From contig JAMLJD010000016.1 in assembly GCA_023953775.1 (NCBI GenBank), positions 1 through 64,000 on the forward strand: a DNA stretch of 64,000 nucleotides, read 5' to 3'. Under the pieces are notes generated by a model. It was not told the DNA's origin and did no database searches. It saw only the letters and a program-made list of their open reading frames with translations. The DNA is from Rhizobiaceae bacterium (lineage in GTDB: Bacteria; Pseudomonadota; Alphaproteobacteria; Rhizobiales; Rhizobiaceae). Positions within the stretch are counted from its first letter, which is position 1; the number at the start of each line of letters is the position of its first letter. Positions 24,360-32,950 of this stretch are shown piece after piece. The translations under genes were made by a program, and so were the position numbers.

Positions 24360-25712
24360 TCAAACGGCCAACGAATGCCGCGCCGTGCCGCCGACGAGAT
24401 AGCGGTCGAATTCGGCCGCAACCACCCGCACATAGGTGCGTGCGGCGTCGGGGACGAAGAAGCAATCGCCCTTCCGGCACAACATAGTCGGCATGACCGT
24501 CCGCGACAGTTCCTCGGCCTTCGCGACGAGCGGTCGTGCCGCTGGGCCATGAAGCTCCGTCAAGGCGCTGACGGAGAAGCCGAAATCGCACATCAGGCGC
24601 TCGATGACCCAGCCGCGAATCAGGTCGTCCTCGTCGAACGCAATGCCCCGGGCGACCGGCAGTTGCCCATCCTTCACCGAGCGGACATAGGTCGGCGTGG
24701 CCGTTGTATTCTGCGCATATCCCTGCCTGTATCGACTGACAGATGACGGACCGAGGCCGATCAGGGTCTCGCACACCTCGTCCGAATAGCCCTGAAAATT
24801 CCGGCGCAGCCGGCCTTCCACCGCAGCCCGGGCGAGGCTGTCGGTCGGGCGTGCGAAATGGTCAATGCCGATCGCGGCATACCCCGCCTCGACGATGCAG
24901 GCCGCGGCCATCCGCGCCTGGTCGAGTCTGGCGGCCGGATCGGGCAGCCATTCCTCGTCGATCATCGTCTGATGTTTCTTGAACCAGGGCACATGCGCAT
25001 AGCCGAAGATGGCGAGACGGTCGGGAGTGAGCGAGAGCGCCTGATCGAGCGTCGAGCGCAATGTCGCCAGCGTTTGGTGCGGCAGCCCGTAGAGCAGATC
25101 GAGATTGACTGAGCCGATCCCCCTAGCGCGCAGACCTTCCACGACGCCGCGAGTGCGCTCGAAGCTCTGCTCGCGATTGATGGCAGCCTGAACCTTCGCA
25201 TCGAAATCCTGAATACCGAGGCTGGCCCGGGTAAGGCCGATATCGGCCAGTGCGTCGAGCCGCGCTTCGTCCATGTCGTTGGGGTCGATCTCTACGCTGA
25301 CGGACGCATCCGCGGCGATCGGCAGCGACGAGCGCAGTCGATTCATCAGGGCGCGCAGGTCGTCCGGGCGCAGCATGGTGGGCGATCCGCCGCCGAAATG
25401 AACGGCCCGGATAGTCGGCGCCCGCGCCTTCACGAGGCCGGCGAGCAGCTCGATCTCCACGCCGAGGGACTGGAGGAACGCCGATACAGGTTCGTAGCGC
25501 CGCGTCTGTTTGGTGTGACATGCGCAGAACCAGCAAAGCCGGTCGCAAAACGGCACGTGGAGATACAGCGAGACGGCGTCGCCCTGCGGCATCGAACGCA
25601 ACCAGCCGGCCACGGTGTCAGCGGTGATGCCATCATGGAAATGCGGCGCGGTCGGATAGCTTGTGTACCGTGGCGCGGTGTCACGAAAGGCCGTTGCGGG
25701 ACTTTGCTGCAC
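24360..25712 (-). CDS. hemN: Oxygen-independent coproporphyrinogen III dehydrogenase
   Basis: A 450-residue radical SAM enzyme that decarboxylates two propionates of coproporphyrinogen III without O2, supplying heme for microaerobic growth. The radical SAM cluster motif is in YLHVPFCDRLCWFCACHT (CxxxCxxC), with an RYTSYPTAP N-terminus and GGGSPT glycine motif typical of HemN. The start is GTG 25712, preceded by AAGGAGG at good spacing; a longer ATG reading from 25838 would run through the promoter and its FNR box. Divergent from fnrL with the FNR box between them. Confidence 0.93.
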   Translation of the reverse strand: MQQSPATAFRDTAPRYTSYPTAPHFHDGITADTVAGWLRSMPQGDAVSLYLHVPFCDRLCWFCACHTKQTRRYEPVSAFLQSLGVEIELLAGLVKARAPTIRAVHFGGGSPTMLRPDDLRALMNRLRSSLPIAADASVSVEIDPNDMDEARLDALADIGLTRASLGIQDFDAKVQAAINREQSFERTRGVVEGLRARGIGSVNLDLLYGLPHQTLATLRSTLDQALSLTPDRLAIFGYAHVPWFKKHQTMIDEEWLPDPAARLDQARMAAACIVEAGYAAIGIDHFARPTDSLARAAVEGRLRRNFQGYSDEVCETLIGLGPSSVSRYRQGYAQNTTATPTYVRSVKDGQLPVARGIAFDEDDLIRGWVIERLMCDFGFSVSALTELHGPAARPLVAKAEELSRTVMPTMLCRKGDCFFVPDAARTYVRVVAAEFDRYLVGGTARHSLAV

Positions 25713-25764
25713 TGCGAGCCTCCTTTGTCCGAGGTTCGTGTGCCCGAGCCGGCGGCGAGGGTCG

Positions 25765-25778
25765 TTGACATGAATCAA
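25765..25778. promoter_or_regulatory. FNR/FixK box between hemN and fnrL
   Basis: TTGAC-ATGA-ATCAA matches the TTGAY-N4-RTCAA dyad bound by alphaproteobacterial FnrL/FixK. It is 53 bases from the hemN start and 87 from the fnrL start. Positive control of hemN and autoregulation of fnrL are inferred. Confidence 0.85.
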
Positions 25779-25864
25779 GCTACCGCGACCAGACAACGTG
25801 ACGCGGCGACCCCACGTCCCTATAATGGTACCTGACACCGACTTCGATCGAAGGCCGACGACGC

Positions 25865-26587
25865 GTGCGTGAAGATATCCACTCTACCGGCATTCCCGTA
25901 CTGTGTGCTTCGTGCGAGGCTCGGCACAAGGGCGTCTGCGGCGCGCTTGGACCGGAGGACCTCGTTGCTCTGGCCAAAGTCTCCTACAAGCACAAGGCTC
26001 GCTCGGGTTCCGAGCTGGTCGGCGATGCCGAGGAGGTGGAGAGCTACTCCAATATTCTCTCCGGCGTTGTGAAGCTGTCCAAGACACTTTCGGACGGGCG
26101 TCAGCAGATCGTAGGTCTCCAATTCGCTCCGGACTTTCTCGGCCGACCTTTCAAGGTGGAGAGCGAGATCAATGCCGAGGCTGCGACCGACGTGTCGCTG
26201 TGTTCCTTCCCCAAGGCCGCGCTCGAGCGCATCATGAACCAGTCGCAGGGACTCGAGCATCGCCTTCTTCAGCAAACACTGAAGGAACTCGACGAGGCGC
26301 GCGAGTGGATGGTGACGCTCGGACGCAAGACGGCAGCCGAAAAAGTGGCAAGCTTCCTGCTGTTGATCGCGCGTAACATCGATCCCGCCGTCGGTCCGGA
26401 CAAAGCGGCAATCCAGTTCGAGTTGCCTCTCACCCGCACCGATATCGCGGATTTCCTCGGCCTGACGATCGAGACCGTCAGCCGGCAGCTAACCAAGCTG
26501 CGCACCGACGGGATCATCACGATCGAGCACAACAGGCTGGTGACTGTCGAGAATATGGACCGGCTGGTGGCTCGCTCGGGTGCCTAG
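25865..26587 (+). CDS. fnrL: Crp/Fnr-family oxygen-responsive regulator
   Basis: A 240-residue Fnr-type activator. N-terminal cysteines C14, C17 and C25 plus C113 in DVSLCSF match the four ligands of the oxygen-labile [4Fe-4S] cluster of FNR/FnrL; FixK proteins lack these. Then a cNMP-like beta roll and a C-terminal HTH with recognition helix ETVSRQLTKLR (E-x2-SR, the FNR-type base-contact residues). GTG start at 25865. Flanking FNR boxes and the hemN and cco neighbours show that it governs the microaerobic block. Confidence 0.92.
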   Translation: MREDIHSTGIPVLCASCEARHKGVCGALGPEDLVALAKVSYKHKARSGSELVGDAEEVESYSNILSGVVKLSKTLSDGRQQIVGLQFAPDFLGRPFKVESEINAEAATDVSLCSFPKAALERIMNQSQGLEHRLLQQTLKELDEAREWMVTLGRKTAAEKVASFLLLIARNIDPAVGPDKAAIQFELPLTRTDIADFLGLTIETVSRQLTKLRTDGIITIEHNRLVTVENMDRLVARSGA

Positions 26588-26622
26588 AACCCTTTCAGGC
26601 TAGACTCTTTCAGGTCGAGGAC

Positions 26623-27105
26623 TCATCGTTCCGGTCGGATTACCGGCAGGATGTGTTCCCGCTCGAACGCGATGTGCCGGCGCGTGGTGTCGAAGAACGC
26701 ACGAAGCATATAGCCGAGCGCCTCGGGATTATCGATCTTCCGGCCATGGCCGATGGCCATAAGGACCTCGGTGATCTCGTCCGCGGAACACTCGTCCTCG
26801 ACGTGTTCGGAACGCAACCGCTGGATGGTCTCGGCTGCCTCAGCGGTCGGCTGCGCCGCCTGGAACAGGCGAAAGACGACGCGCTCTTCGAAGTCGTGGA
26901 CGTTGCGTATCAACGGCACGAGGGTGTTGGCAACGTCGAGGCACGCGACCCTGTCGACACTGTCCGGAAGGGCGTCCGCGATCTCTTCCATTGCCGCGCA
27001 TAGCCGCAGCTTCTGGTCGGTCCTTTCCACGAATTCCCGTTCGATCCCCGAGGCGTCGGAATAAGGCGGCTCGATCTGATGAGGCTCCGGCAAATCACAC
27101 TCCAT
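26623..27105 (-). CDS. Hemerythrin-domain protein
   Basis: A 160-residue protein with a hemerythrin-like HHE arrangement: His/Glu-rich helices [25 protein letters not shown] and [20 protein letters not shown] supply the expected diiron ligands. Family members bind O2, NO or iron. ATG 27105 is preferred; a TTG-initiated extension to 27165 would start inside the FNR box. It is transcribed away from ccoN with a shared FNR box, so it is probably induced at low oxygen, perhaps to buffer O2 or NO near the oxidase. Convergent with fnrL, 35 bases apart. Confidence 0.8.
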   Translation of the reverse strand: MECDLPEPHQIEPPYSDASGIEREFVERTDQKLRLCAAMEEIADALPDSVDRVACLDVANTLVPLIRNVHDFEERVVFRLFQAAQPTAEAAETIQRLRSEHVEDECSADEITEVLMAIGHGRKIDNPEALGYMLRAFFDTTRRHIAFEREHILPVIRPER

Positions 27106-27151
27106 CGGTGGTCTACCGAGATATCTCTGGCAAGGGCCGACTTCATCATCC

Positions 27152-27165
27152 TTGACCTGGATCAA
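27152..27165. promoter_or_regulatory. FNR/FixK box between the hemerythrin gene and ccoN
   Basis: TTGAC-CTGG-ATCAA, a close match to the anaerobox found before rhizobial ccoNOQP operons. It is 80 bases from the ccoN start and 47 from the hemerythrin-domain start. Confidence 0.9.
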
Positions 27166-27244
27166 GGCACTACTCTGCGCGACAATGGATGTGTGCGCGA
27201 CGGGCGGTCTACGCCCGGTTGCGAATTCGAAACGGGGATGTTCG

Positions 27245-28855
27245 ATGAAATACGGGCCCGAGACGATAGGCGTCGGTTTGTTCGCCTTTCTGGCACTTCT
27301 AGGTGCGGCGTTTGCCGCCGACGACCTTTTCGCTCAGCACATGTGGGTGCTGTTCTTTGTCCTGGCTGGCAGTACGATCGTACTGCTGCGCAAGGCCACA
27401 TTCGCACCGGCCGCGCCGGAGGACCCGGGCGCCTATATGGACGGGCCGATCCGCTATGGCTCGGTTGCGACGATGTTCTGGGGCATCGTCGGCTTCCTGG
27501 TCGGCGTCGTGGCCGCCCTTCAGCTCGCCTATCCCGACCTCAACATCGAACCATGGCTCAATTTCGGTCGCGTCCGGCCGCTCCACACCTCGGCGGTGAT
27601 CTTCGCCTTCGGTGGCAATGCCCTTATCGCCACATCGCTCTATGTCGTCCAGCGCACGTCGCGCGCGCGGCTGTTCGGCGGCAATCTCGTCTGGTTCGTA
27701 TTCTGGGGCTACCAGCTTTTCATCGTTATGGCCGCGACCGGCTATCTGCTGGGTATCACCCAGAGCCGCGAATATGCGGAGCCGGAATGGTATGTCGATC
27801 TGTGGCTGACGATCGTATGGGTTGCTTATCTGGTGGTGTTTCTCGGCACCATTATCAAGCGCAAGGAACCGCATATCTACGTCGCAAACTGGTTCTACCT
27901 CTCGTTCATCATCACCATCGCGATGCTGCACGTCGTCAACAATCTGGCGATGCCGGTCTCGTTCCTCGGCGTCAAGAGCTACTCCCTGTTCGCCGGCGTC
28001 CAGGACGCATTGACGCAGTGGTGGTACGGCCACAACGCGGTCGGTTTCTTCCTCACCGCCGGCTTCCTCGGAATGATGTACTATTTCGTGCCGAAGCAGG
28101 CCGAGCGTCCGGTCTATTCCTACCGGCTCTCGATCATCCACTTCTGGGCGCTGATCTTCCTCTATATCTGGGCCGGCCCGCATCACCTGCACTACACGGC
28201 GCTGCCCGACTGGGCGCAGACGCTGGGCATGGTGTTCTCCATCATGCTGTGGATGCCGTCCTGGGGCGGCATGATCAACGGCCTGATGACGCTGTCCGGC
28301 GCCTGGGACAAGATCCGCACCGACCCGATCATCCGCATGATGGTGCTCGCGATCGCCTTTTACGGCATGTCGACCTTCGAAGGCCCGATGATGTCGATCA
28401 AGGCGGTCAACTCGCTGTCGCACTACACGGACTGGACGATCGGCCACGTGCATTCCGGCGCGCTTGGATGGGTCGGCATGATCTCGTTCGGCGCGATCTA
28501 CTACATGGTGCCGAAGCTGTGGAACCGTCAGCGGCTCTACTCCCTGCGCCTCGTCACCTGGCACTTCTGGCTCGCCACCCTCGGCATCGTCGTCTACGCG
28601 GCCGTCATGTGGGTGTCGGGCATCATGCAGGGCCTGATGTGGCGCGAATACGACGACCAGGGCTTCCTGGTCTACTCCTTCGCAGAGTCGGTCGCCGCGA
28701 TGCATCCCTATTACGTGATGCGTGCGCTCGGCGGTCTGCTCTACCTGATCGGAGCCCTGGTGATGGCCTACAACATCGCCATGACCATCATGGGCCGGGT
28801 TCGCGAAGAACAGCCGATCGGCGCCGTCCAACCTGCAATTCAGGCCGCTGAGTAA
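27245..28855 (+). CDS. ccoN: cbb3-type cytochrome c oxidase subunit I
   Basis: A 536-residue, 12-helix catalytic subunit of the high-affinity cbb3 oxidase in the inner membrane. It binds heme b and the heme b3-CuB centre; ligand His residues are seen in [46 protein letters not shown] and [14 protein letters not shown]. The start is ATG 27245, directly preceding [12 protein letters not shown]; an upstream in-frame ATG at 27152 lies inside the FNR box and is rejected. First gene of ccoNOQP. Confidence 0.97.
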   Translation: MKYGPETIGVGLFAFLALLGAAFAADDLFAQHMWVLFFVLAGSTIVLLRKATFAPAAPEDPGAYMDGPIRYGSVATMFWGIVGFLVGVVAALQLAYPDLNIEPWLNFGRVRPLHTSAVIFAFGGNALIATSLYVVQRTSRARLFGGNLVWFVFWGYQLFIVMAATGYLLGITQSREYAEPEWYVDLWLTIVWVAYLVVFLGTIIKRKEPHIYVANWFYLSFIITIAMLHVVNNLAMPVSFLGVKSYSLFAGVQDALTQWWYGHNAVGFFLTAGFLGMMYYFVPKQAERPVYSYRLSIIHFWALIFLYIWAGPHHLHYTALPDWAQTLGMVFSIMLWMPSWGGMINGLMTLSGAWDKIRTDPIIRMMVLAIAFYGMSTFEGPMMSIKAVNSLSHYTDWTIGHVHSGALGWVGMISFGAIYYMVPKLWNRQRLYSLRLVTWHFWLATLGIVVYAAVMWVSGIMQGLMWREYDDQGFLVYSFAESVAAMHPYYVMRALGGLLYLIGALVMAYNIAMTIMGRVREEQPIGAVQPAIQAAE

Positions 28856-28866
28856 GGAACACAGAC

Positions 28867-29598
28867 ATGGCAATCCTGGACAAACACGCGGTACTTGAAC
28901 GCAACGCGACGTTGCTGCTCGTCGCCTCGCTTGGCGTGGTCACGATCGGCGGCATCGTCGAGATCGCACCGCTCTTCTATCTCGAGAACACGATCGAGAA
29001 GGTCGAGGGGATGCGGCCCTACTCGCCGCTCGAACTGGCCGGACGCAACATCTACGTCCGCGAAGGCTGCTACGTCTGCCACAGCCAGATGATCCGGCCG
29101 TTCCGCGACGAGGTCGAGCGCTACGGCCATTACAGCCTGGCCGCGGAATCGATGTACGACCACTCCTTCCAGTGGGGATCGAAGCGGACCGGGCCGGACC
29201 TGGCGCGGGTCGGCGCGCGCTATTCCAACGAATGGCACGTGCAGCACCTGATCGAACCGCGTTCGGTGGTGCCGGAATCGGTGATGCCTAGCTACTCCTT
29301 CCTCAAGGATACACCACTCGACGCGCGCGATTTCGAGCTTCAGCTCGTCGCCAACGCCAGGGTTGGCGTGCCCTACAGCGAGGAGATGATCGAGAACGCC
29401 GGAGCCGACCTCGTCGCGCAGGCCGATCCGGACGCCGACACGTCGGGGATCGAGCAGCGCTATCCGAAGGCGGTGCTGGGCGATTTCGACGGCAATCCCG
29501 GGGCCCTCACCGAGATGGACGCGCTGGTCGCCTATCTCCAGATGCTCGGCACGCTGGTCGACTTCTCGACCTATGACGAAGCCGCCGGCTACCGTTGA
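28867..29598 (+). CDS. ccoO: cbb3-type cytochrome c oxidase subunit II
   Basis: A 243-residue membrane-anchored monoheme cytochrome c. An N-terminal helix (residues ~15-32) is followed by the heme c motif C68-Y-V-C71-H72 and an axial Met, probably in SVMPSYSF. It passes electrons from CcoP to CcoN. Separated from ccoN by 11 bases. Confidence 0.96.
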   Translation: MAILDKHAVLERNATLLLVASLGVVTIGGIVEIAPLFYLENTIEKVEGMRPYSPLELAGRNIYVREGCYVCHSQMIRPFRDEVERYGHYSLAAESMYDHSFQWGSKRTGPDLARVGARYSNEWHVQHLIEPRSVVPESVMPSYSFLKDTPLDARDFELQLVANARVGVPYSEEMIENAGADLVAQADPDADTSGIEQRYPKAVLGDFDGNPGALTEMDALVAYLQMLGTLVDFSTYDEAAGYR

Positions 29599-29604
29599 GG
29601 AGGC

Positions 29605-29763
29605 ATGGGCATGGATTATCACACGATGCGCGAGTTCGCCGACAGCTGGATGCTGCTCGCCATGGCCATCTTCTTCGTTGGCGCGGTGATCTACGTGTTC
29701 CGGCCGGGCAGCCGGAAGACGGCCGACGACGCCGCACAGATACCATTCAAGGACGGTGAATGA
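29605..29763 (+). CDS. ccoQ: cbb3-type oxidase small subunit CcoQ
   Basis: A 52-residue protein with one membrane helix (WMLLAMAIFFVGAVIYVF) and a short basic/acidic tail. Position between ccoO and ccoP and size are those of CcoQ, which stabilises the oxidase complex. Start ATG 29605 follows GAGGAGG; the Met at 29611 is an alternative. The stop is one base before the ccoP ATG. Confidence 0.93.
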   Translation: MGMDYHTMREFADSWMLLAMAIFFVGAVIYVFRPGSRKTADDAAQIPFKDGE

Positions 29764-29764
29764 C

Positions 29765-30628
29765 ATGAGCAACGAACATATCGACGAGGTCTCCGGCGTC
29801 GCGACAACCGGCCATGAATGGGATGGCATCAAGGAGCTCAACAATCCGCTGCCGCGCTGGTGGGTGTGGACCTTCTACGCGACCATCGTCTGGTCGATCG
29901 GCTACGCGATCGCCTATCCGGCCTGGCCGCTGATCACGTCGGCAACGACTGGCGTGCTGGGTTATTCGAGCCGGCAGGAGCTCAGCGAAACGCTCGACCA
30001 GGCGGCGGCCGCGCAGGCGGACAAGGTCGCCGCTATCGGCGAGAAGCCGCTCGCCGACATCCTGGCCGACGAAGAGCTTCGCCGCTTCGCCACTTCGGCT
30101 GGCGCGGCCGCGTTCAAGGTCAACTGCAGCCAGTGCCACGGCTCCGGCGCGCAGGGATCACCCGGCTATCCGAACCTCAATGACGACGACTGGCTGTGGG
30201 GCGGGGACATCGAGGCGATCCACCAGACCATCGCGCACGGCATCCGCTTCGACGGCGACGACGAGACGCGCATCTCCGAGATGCCGGCGTTCGGCGAGAT
30301 CCTCGAGCCCGACCAGGTCAAGCAGGTCTCGGCCTATGTCGTATCGCTGTCCGGCACGCCGTCCGATGCCGGTCTCGCCGAGGAAGGCAAGCAGGTCTAT
30401 GCCGACAATTGCGCCGCCTGCCATGGCGACAACGCCGAAGGCAACCACGAGCTCGGCGCGCCGAACCTGACCGACGCGATCTGGTTCTACGGCGCGAGCG
30501 AAGCCGAGATCGCCGCGCAGGTACGCGCGCCAAAGCATGGCGTCATGCCTGCGTGGCAGGCACGGCTCGGCGACGCCGTCGTCAAGGAGCTCGCGGTCTA
30601 CGTCTATTCGCTGGGTGGAGGGCAGTAG
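29765..30628 (+). CDS. ccoP: cbb3-type cytochrome c oxidase subunit III (diheme)
   Basis: A 287-residue diheme cytochrome c anchored by a helix at residues ~32-55. The two heme c motifs are C121-S-Q-C124-H125 and C216-A-A-C219-H220. It accepts electrons from soluble or membrane cytochromes c and hands them to CcoO/CcoN. Last structural gene of the oxidase; followed by a terminator at 30673. Confidence 0.96.
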   Translation: MSNEHIDEVSGVATTGHEWDGIKELNNPLPRWWVWTFYATIVWSIGYAIAYPAWPLITSATTGVLGYSSRQELSETLDQAAAAQADKVAAIGEKPLADILADEELRRFATSAGAAAFKVNCSQCHGSGAQGSPGYPNLNDDDWLWGGDIEAIHQTIAHGIRFDGDDETRISEMPAFGEILEPDQVKQVSAYVVSLSGTPSDAGLAEEGKQVYADNCAACHGDNAEGNHELGAPNLTDAIWFYGASEAEIAAQVRAPKHGVMPAWQARLGDAVVKELAVYVYSLGGGQ

Positions 30629-30672
30629 CTTTTCAAGGGGTGGAGGCACTGCCCGCATTCCACGTCCAGCGC

Positions 30673-30703
30673 AAGGCCCGGCTCCACGAGCCGGGCCTTT
30701 TTT
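30673..30703 (+). terminator. Intrinsic terminator after ccoNOQP
   Basis: AAGGCCCGGCTC-CAC-GAGCCGGGCCTT, a perfect 12-bp stem with a 3-base loop, followed by TTTTT. It separates the structural operon from the assembly operon ccoGHIS, which has its own FNR box. Confidence 0.93.
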
Positions 30704-30802
30704 GTCCTGCGTCCGGTCGTCGCGTACCCGTGGCGGCAAGCAGCCGGCGCGGCAACTCATGCCGCGACGCGGCCGGACCGATCGTCGCGCGCGGCAATCA
30801 GT

Positions 30803-30816
30803 TTGATCCGTGTCAA
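30803..30816 (+). promoter_or_regulatory. FNR/FixK box upstream of ccoG
   Basis: TTGAT-CCGT-GTCAA fits the FnrL/FixK dyad. It lies 56 bases before the ccoG start and after the ccoP terminator, so the assembly genes are controlled independently but by the same signal. Confidence 0.87.
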
Positions 30817-30872
30817 CGAAACTGGTGTACAGTTGTGGGAGTGGACGCTCTGCGACCATCCTGCGAGCTATC

Positions 30873-32453
30873 ATGAACGAGACGATCAGACCCACCCTCG
30901 AAAGCGCGGACATCGAGAGACTCGACGCCGAGGCCGTGAACTCCGCCAAGATCCGGCAGCCGCTTTACGCGCCGCGCAGGAAGATCTTTCCGAAGCGGGC
31001 GTCAGGCGCCTTCCGACGCTTCAAATGGCTGGTCATGCTGATCACGCTCGGCATCTACTACCTGACCCCGTGGCTCAGGTGGGATCGCGGGCCCTACGCC
31101 CCGGACCAGGCCGTGCTGGTCGATCTCGCCAACCGGCGCTTCTATTTCTTCTTCATAGAGATCTGGCCGCAGGAATTCTTCTTCGTCGCCGGCCTGCTGG
31201 TCATGGCTGGCGTCGGCCTGTTCCTCGTTACCTCGACGGTCGGCAGGGCCTGGTGCGGCTACACCTGCCCGCAGACCGTGTGGGTCGACCTCTTCCTGGC
31301 CGTCGAACGCGCGGTCGAAGGCGACCGCAACGCGCGCATCAAACTCGACGTTGCACCCTGGTCGGCGCGCAAGCTCATCCTGCGGACGACCAAGCATCTC
31401 ATCTGGCTGGTGATCGCGGTCGCAACCGGCGGCGCCTGGATCTTCTACTTCGCCGACGCGCCGACCCTGCTGGTCGACGCGGTGACCGGCAATGCCGCGC
31501 CGATCGCCTACATCACCGTCGCCGTCCTGACGGCGACGACCTACACGTTCGGCGGACTGATGCGCGAGCAGGTCTGCACCTATATGTGCCCGTGGCCGCG
31601 CATCCAGGCTGCGATGCTCGACGAGAACTCGCTGACCGTCACCTACAATGACTGGCGCGGCGAGCCGCGCTCGCGCCATGCGAAGAAGGCGGCAGCCGCG
31701 GGTCAGGTCGTCGGCGACTGCGTCGACTGCAATGCCTGCGTCGCCGTCTGCCCGATGGGCATCGACATTCGCGATGGCCAGCAGCTCGAATGCATCACCT
31801 GCGCCTTGTGCATCGACGCCTGCGACTCGGTGATGGACAAGACCGGCAGGGAACGCGGTCTGATCTCCTACGCCACCTTGTCCGACTACAATGCCAACAT
31901 GGCGATCGCGACGGCCGGCGGGACCCAGACGATCAATCCCGCGCTGGTCAGGACGCCGCAAGGCAAGCTGTCGGAGGGGCTCGCCCATTTCCACCTCAGC
32001 AAGATCTTCCGGCCGCGCACCTTCATCTATTTCGGCGCCTGGGCGCTTGCCGGCCTCGTCATGCTCTACGCGCTGCTGTCGCGCGACCGCCTGGAGGTCA
32101 ACGTCCTTCACGACCGCAATCCGCAATTCGTCGTCCTGTCCGACGGGTCGATCCGCAACGGCTACACGGTCAAGCTGCTCAACATGATACCAGAGCCGCG
32201 GGTGATCTTCGTCTCCATCGAGGACCTGCCCGGCGCGGTGATGAGCGCGATCGGCATCGACCAGCCCGAGGGCCGGTCGCTGGCGATACCGGTGCACCCG
32301 GACCGGGCCGAGACGCTCAAAATCTTCGTCCGGCAGCCCCGGCGCGACATTGCCGGCGAGGCCCAGCATTTCCGGTTCGTGATCGAGGACAAGGCGAGCT
32401 TCGAACGCGACGAGTACACGGCCACATTCAACGCACCGGAGGCCAGCCGATGA
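30873..32453 (+). CDS. ccoG: Cytochrome oxidase accessory protein CcoG (RdxA/FixG)
   Basis: A 526-residue membrane protein with two ferredoxin-type clusters (CVDCNACVAVCPMGID and CITCALCIDACD, residues ~285-320), an early CGYTCPQTVW Cys pair and about five membrane helices. Known role: reduction of Cu(II) to Cu(I) for assembly of the CuB site of cbb3 oxidase. ATG 30873 is used; the upstream in-frame ATG at 30810 sits in the FNR box. It overlaps ccoH by 4 bases. Confidence 0.94.
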   Translation: MNETIRPTLESADIERLDAEAVNSAKIRQPLYAPRRKIFPKRASGAFRRFKWLVMLITLGIYYLTPWLRWDRGPYAPDQAVLVDLANRRFYFFFIEIWPQEFFFVAGLLVMAGVGLFLVTSTVGRAWCGYTCPQTVWVDLFLAVERAVEGDRNARIKLDVAPWSARKLILRTTKHLIWLVIAVATGGAWIFYFADAPTLLVDAVTGNAAPIAYITVAVLTATTYTFGGLMREQVCTYMCPWPRIQAAMLDENSLTVTYNDWRGEPRSRHAKKAAAAGQVVGDCVDCNACVAVCPMGIDIRDGQQLECITCALCIDACDSVMDKTGRERGLISYATLSDYNANMAIATAGGTQTINPALVRTPQGKLSEGLAHFHLSKIFRPRTFIYFGAWALAGLVMLYALLSRDRLEVNVLHDRNPQFVVLSDGSIRNGYTVKLLNMIPEPRVIFVSIEDLPGAVMSAIGIDQPEGRSLAIPVHPDRAETLKIFVRQPRRDIAGEAQHFRFVIEDKASFERDEYTATFNAPEASR

Positions 32454-32950
32454 GCGAAACGCATTCCCGCCGTTCCGGTGAATTCACCGGCGTCCACATG
32501 GCGCTCATGCTGGTGGCGTTCTTCTTCGTCATCATCGCGGTCAACCTGACCATGGCGATCTTCGCCAGCTCGAGCTGGACGGGGCTCGTGGTCAAGAACA
32601 CCTACGTCGCCAGCCAGGAATTCAATAACAAGGCGGAGGTCGGGCGCGCGCAGGCGGCGCTCGGCTGGAACGCTGCGCTCGACATCGGCGATGGCCGGAT
32701 CGCCTACCGGCTGACCCGCAAGGGCGGGTCGCCGGTGCACGCCGCGCATGCGACGGTGACGCTGCGCCGGCCGGTGACCGACACGCAGGACCGCACGCTC
32801 GAACTCCTGCCGGATGCCGCCGGAACGCTGATCGCGGAAACGCAGATCGCCGACGGATCATGGATCATCGAGATCGACACGGAAGCCGGCCTCGATCATC
32901 CCTATCGCGACGTACGCCGTATCTCGATCGCCGGCGGCAGGCTCAGATGA
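32450..32950 (+). CDS. ccoH: cbb3 oxidase assembly protein CcoH (FixH)
   Basis: A 166-residue protein with one N-terminal membrane helix (MALMLVAFFFVIIAVNLTMAIF) and a periplasmic beta-rich FixH domain (NTYVASQEFNNKAEVGRAQAALGW is the conserved stretch after the helix). It is needed for a stable cbb3 complex. The start overlaps the ccoG stop (ATGA) and the stop overlaps the ccoI start. Confidence 0.93.
   Translation: MSETHSRRSGEFTGVHMALMLVAFFFVIIAVNLTMAIFASSSWTGLVVKNTYVASQEFNNKAEVGRAQAALGWNAALDIGDGRIAYRLTRKGGSPVHAAHATVTLRRPVTDTQDRTLELLPDAAGTLIAETQIADGSWIIEIDTEAGLDHPYRDVRRISIAGGRLR

Noticed and set aside
25713-25838. N-terminal extension of HemN to ATG 25838
   Set aside because: It would translate through the FNR box and promoter; GTG 25712 has a full AAGGAGG and gives the normal HemN N-terminus.
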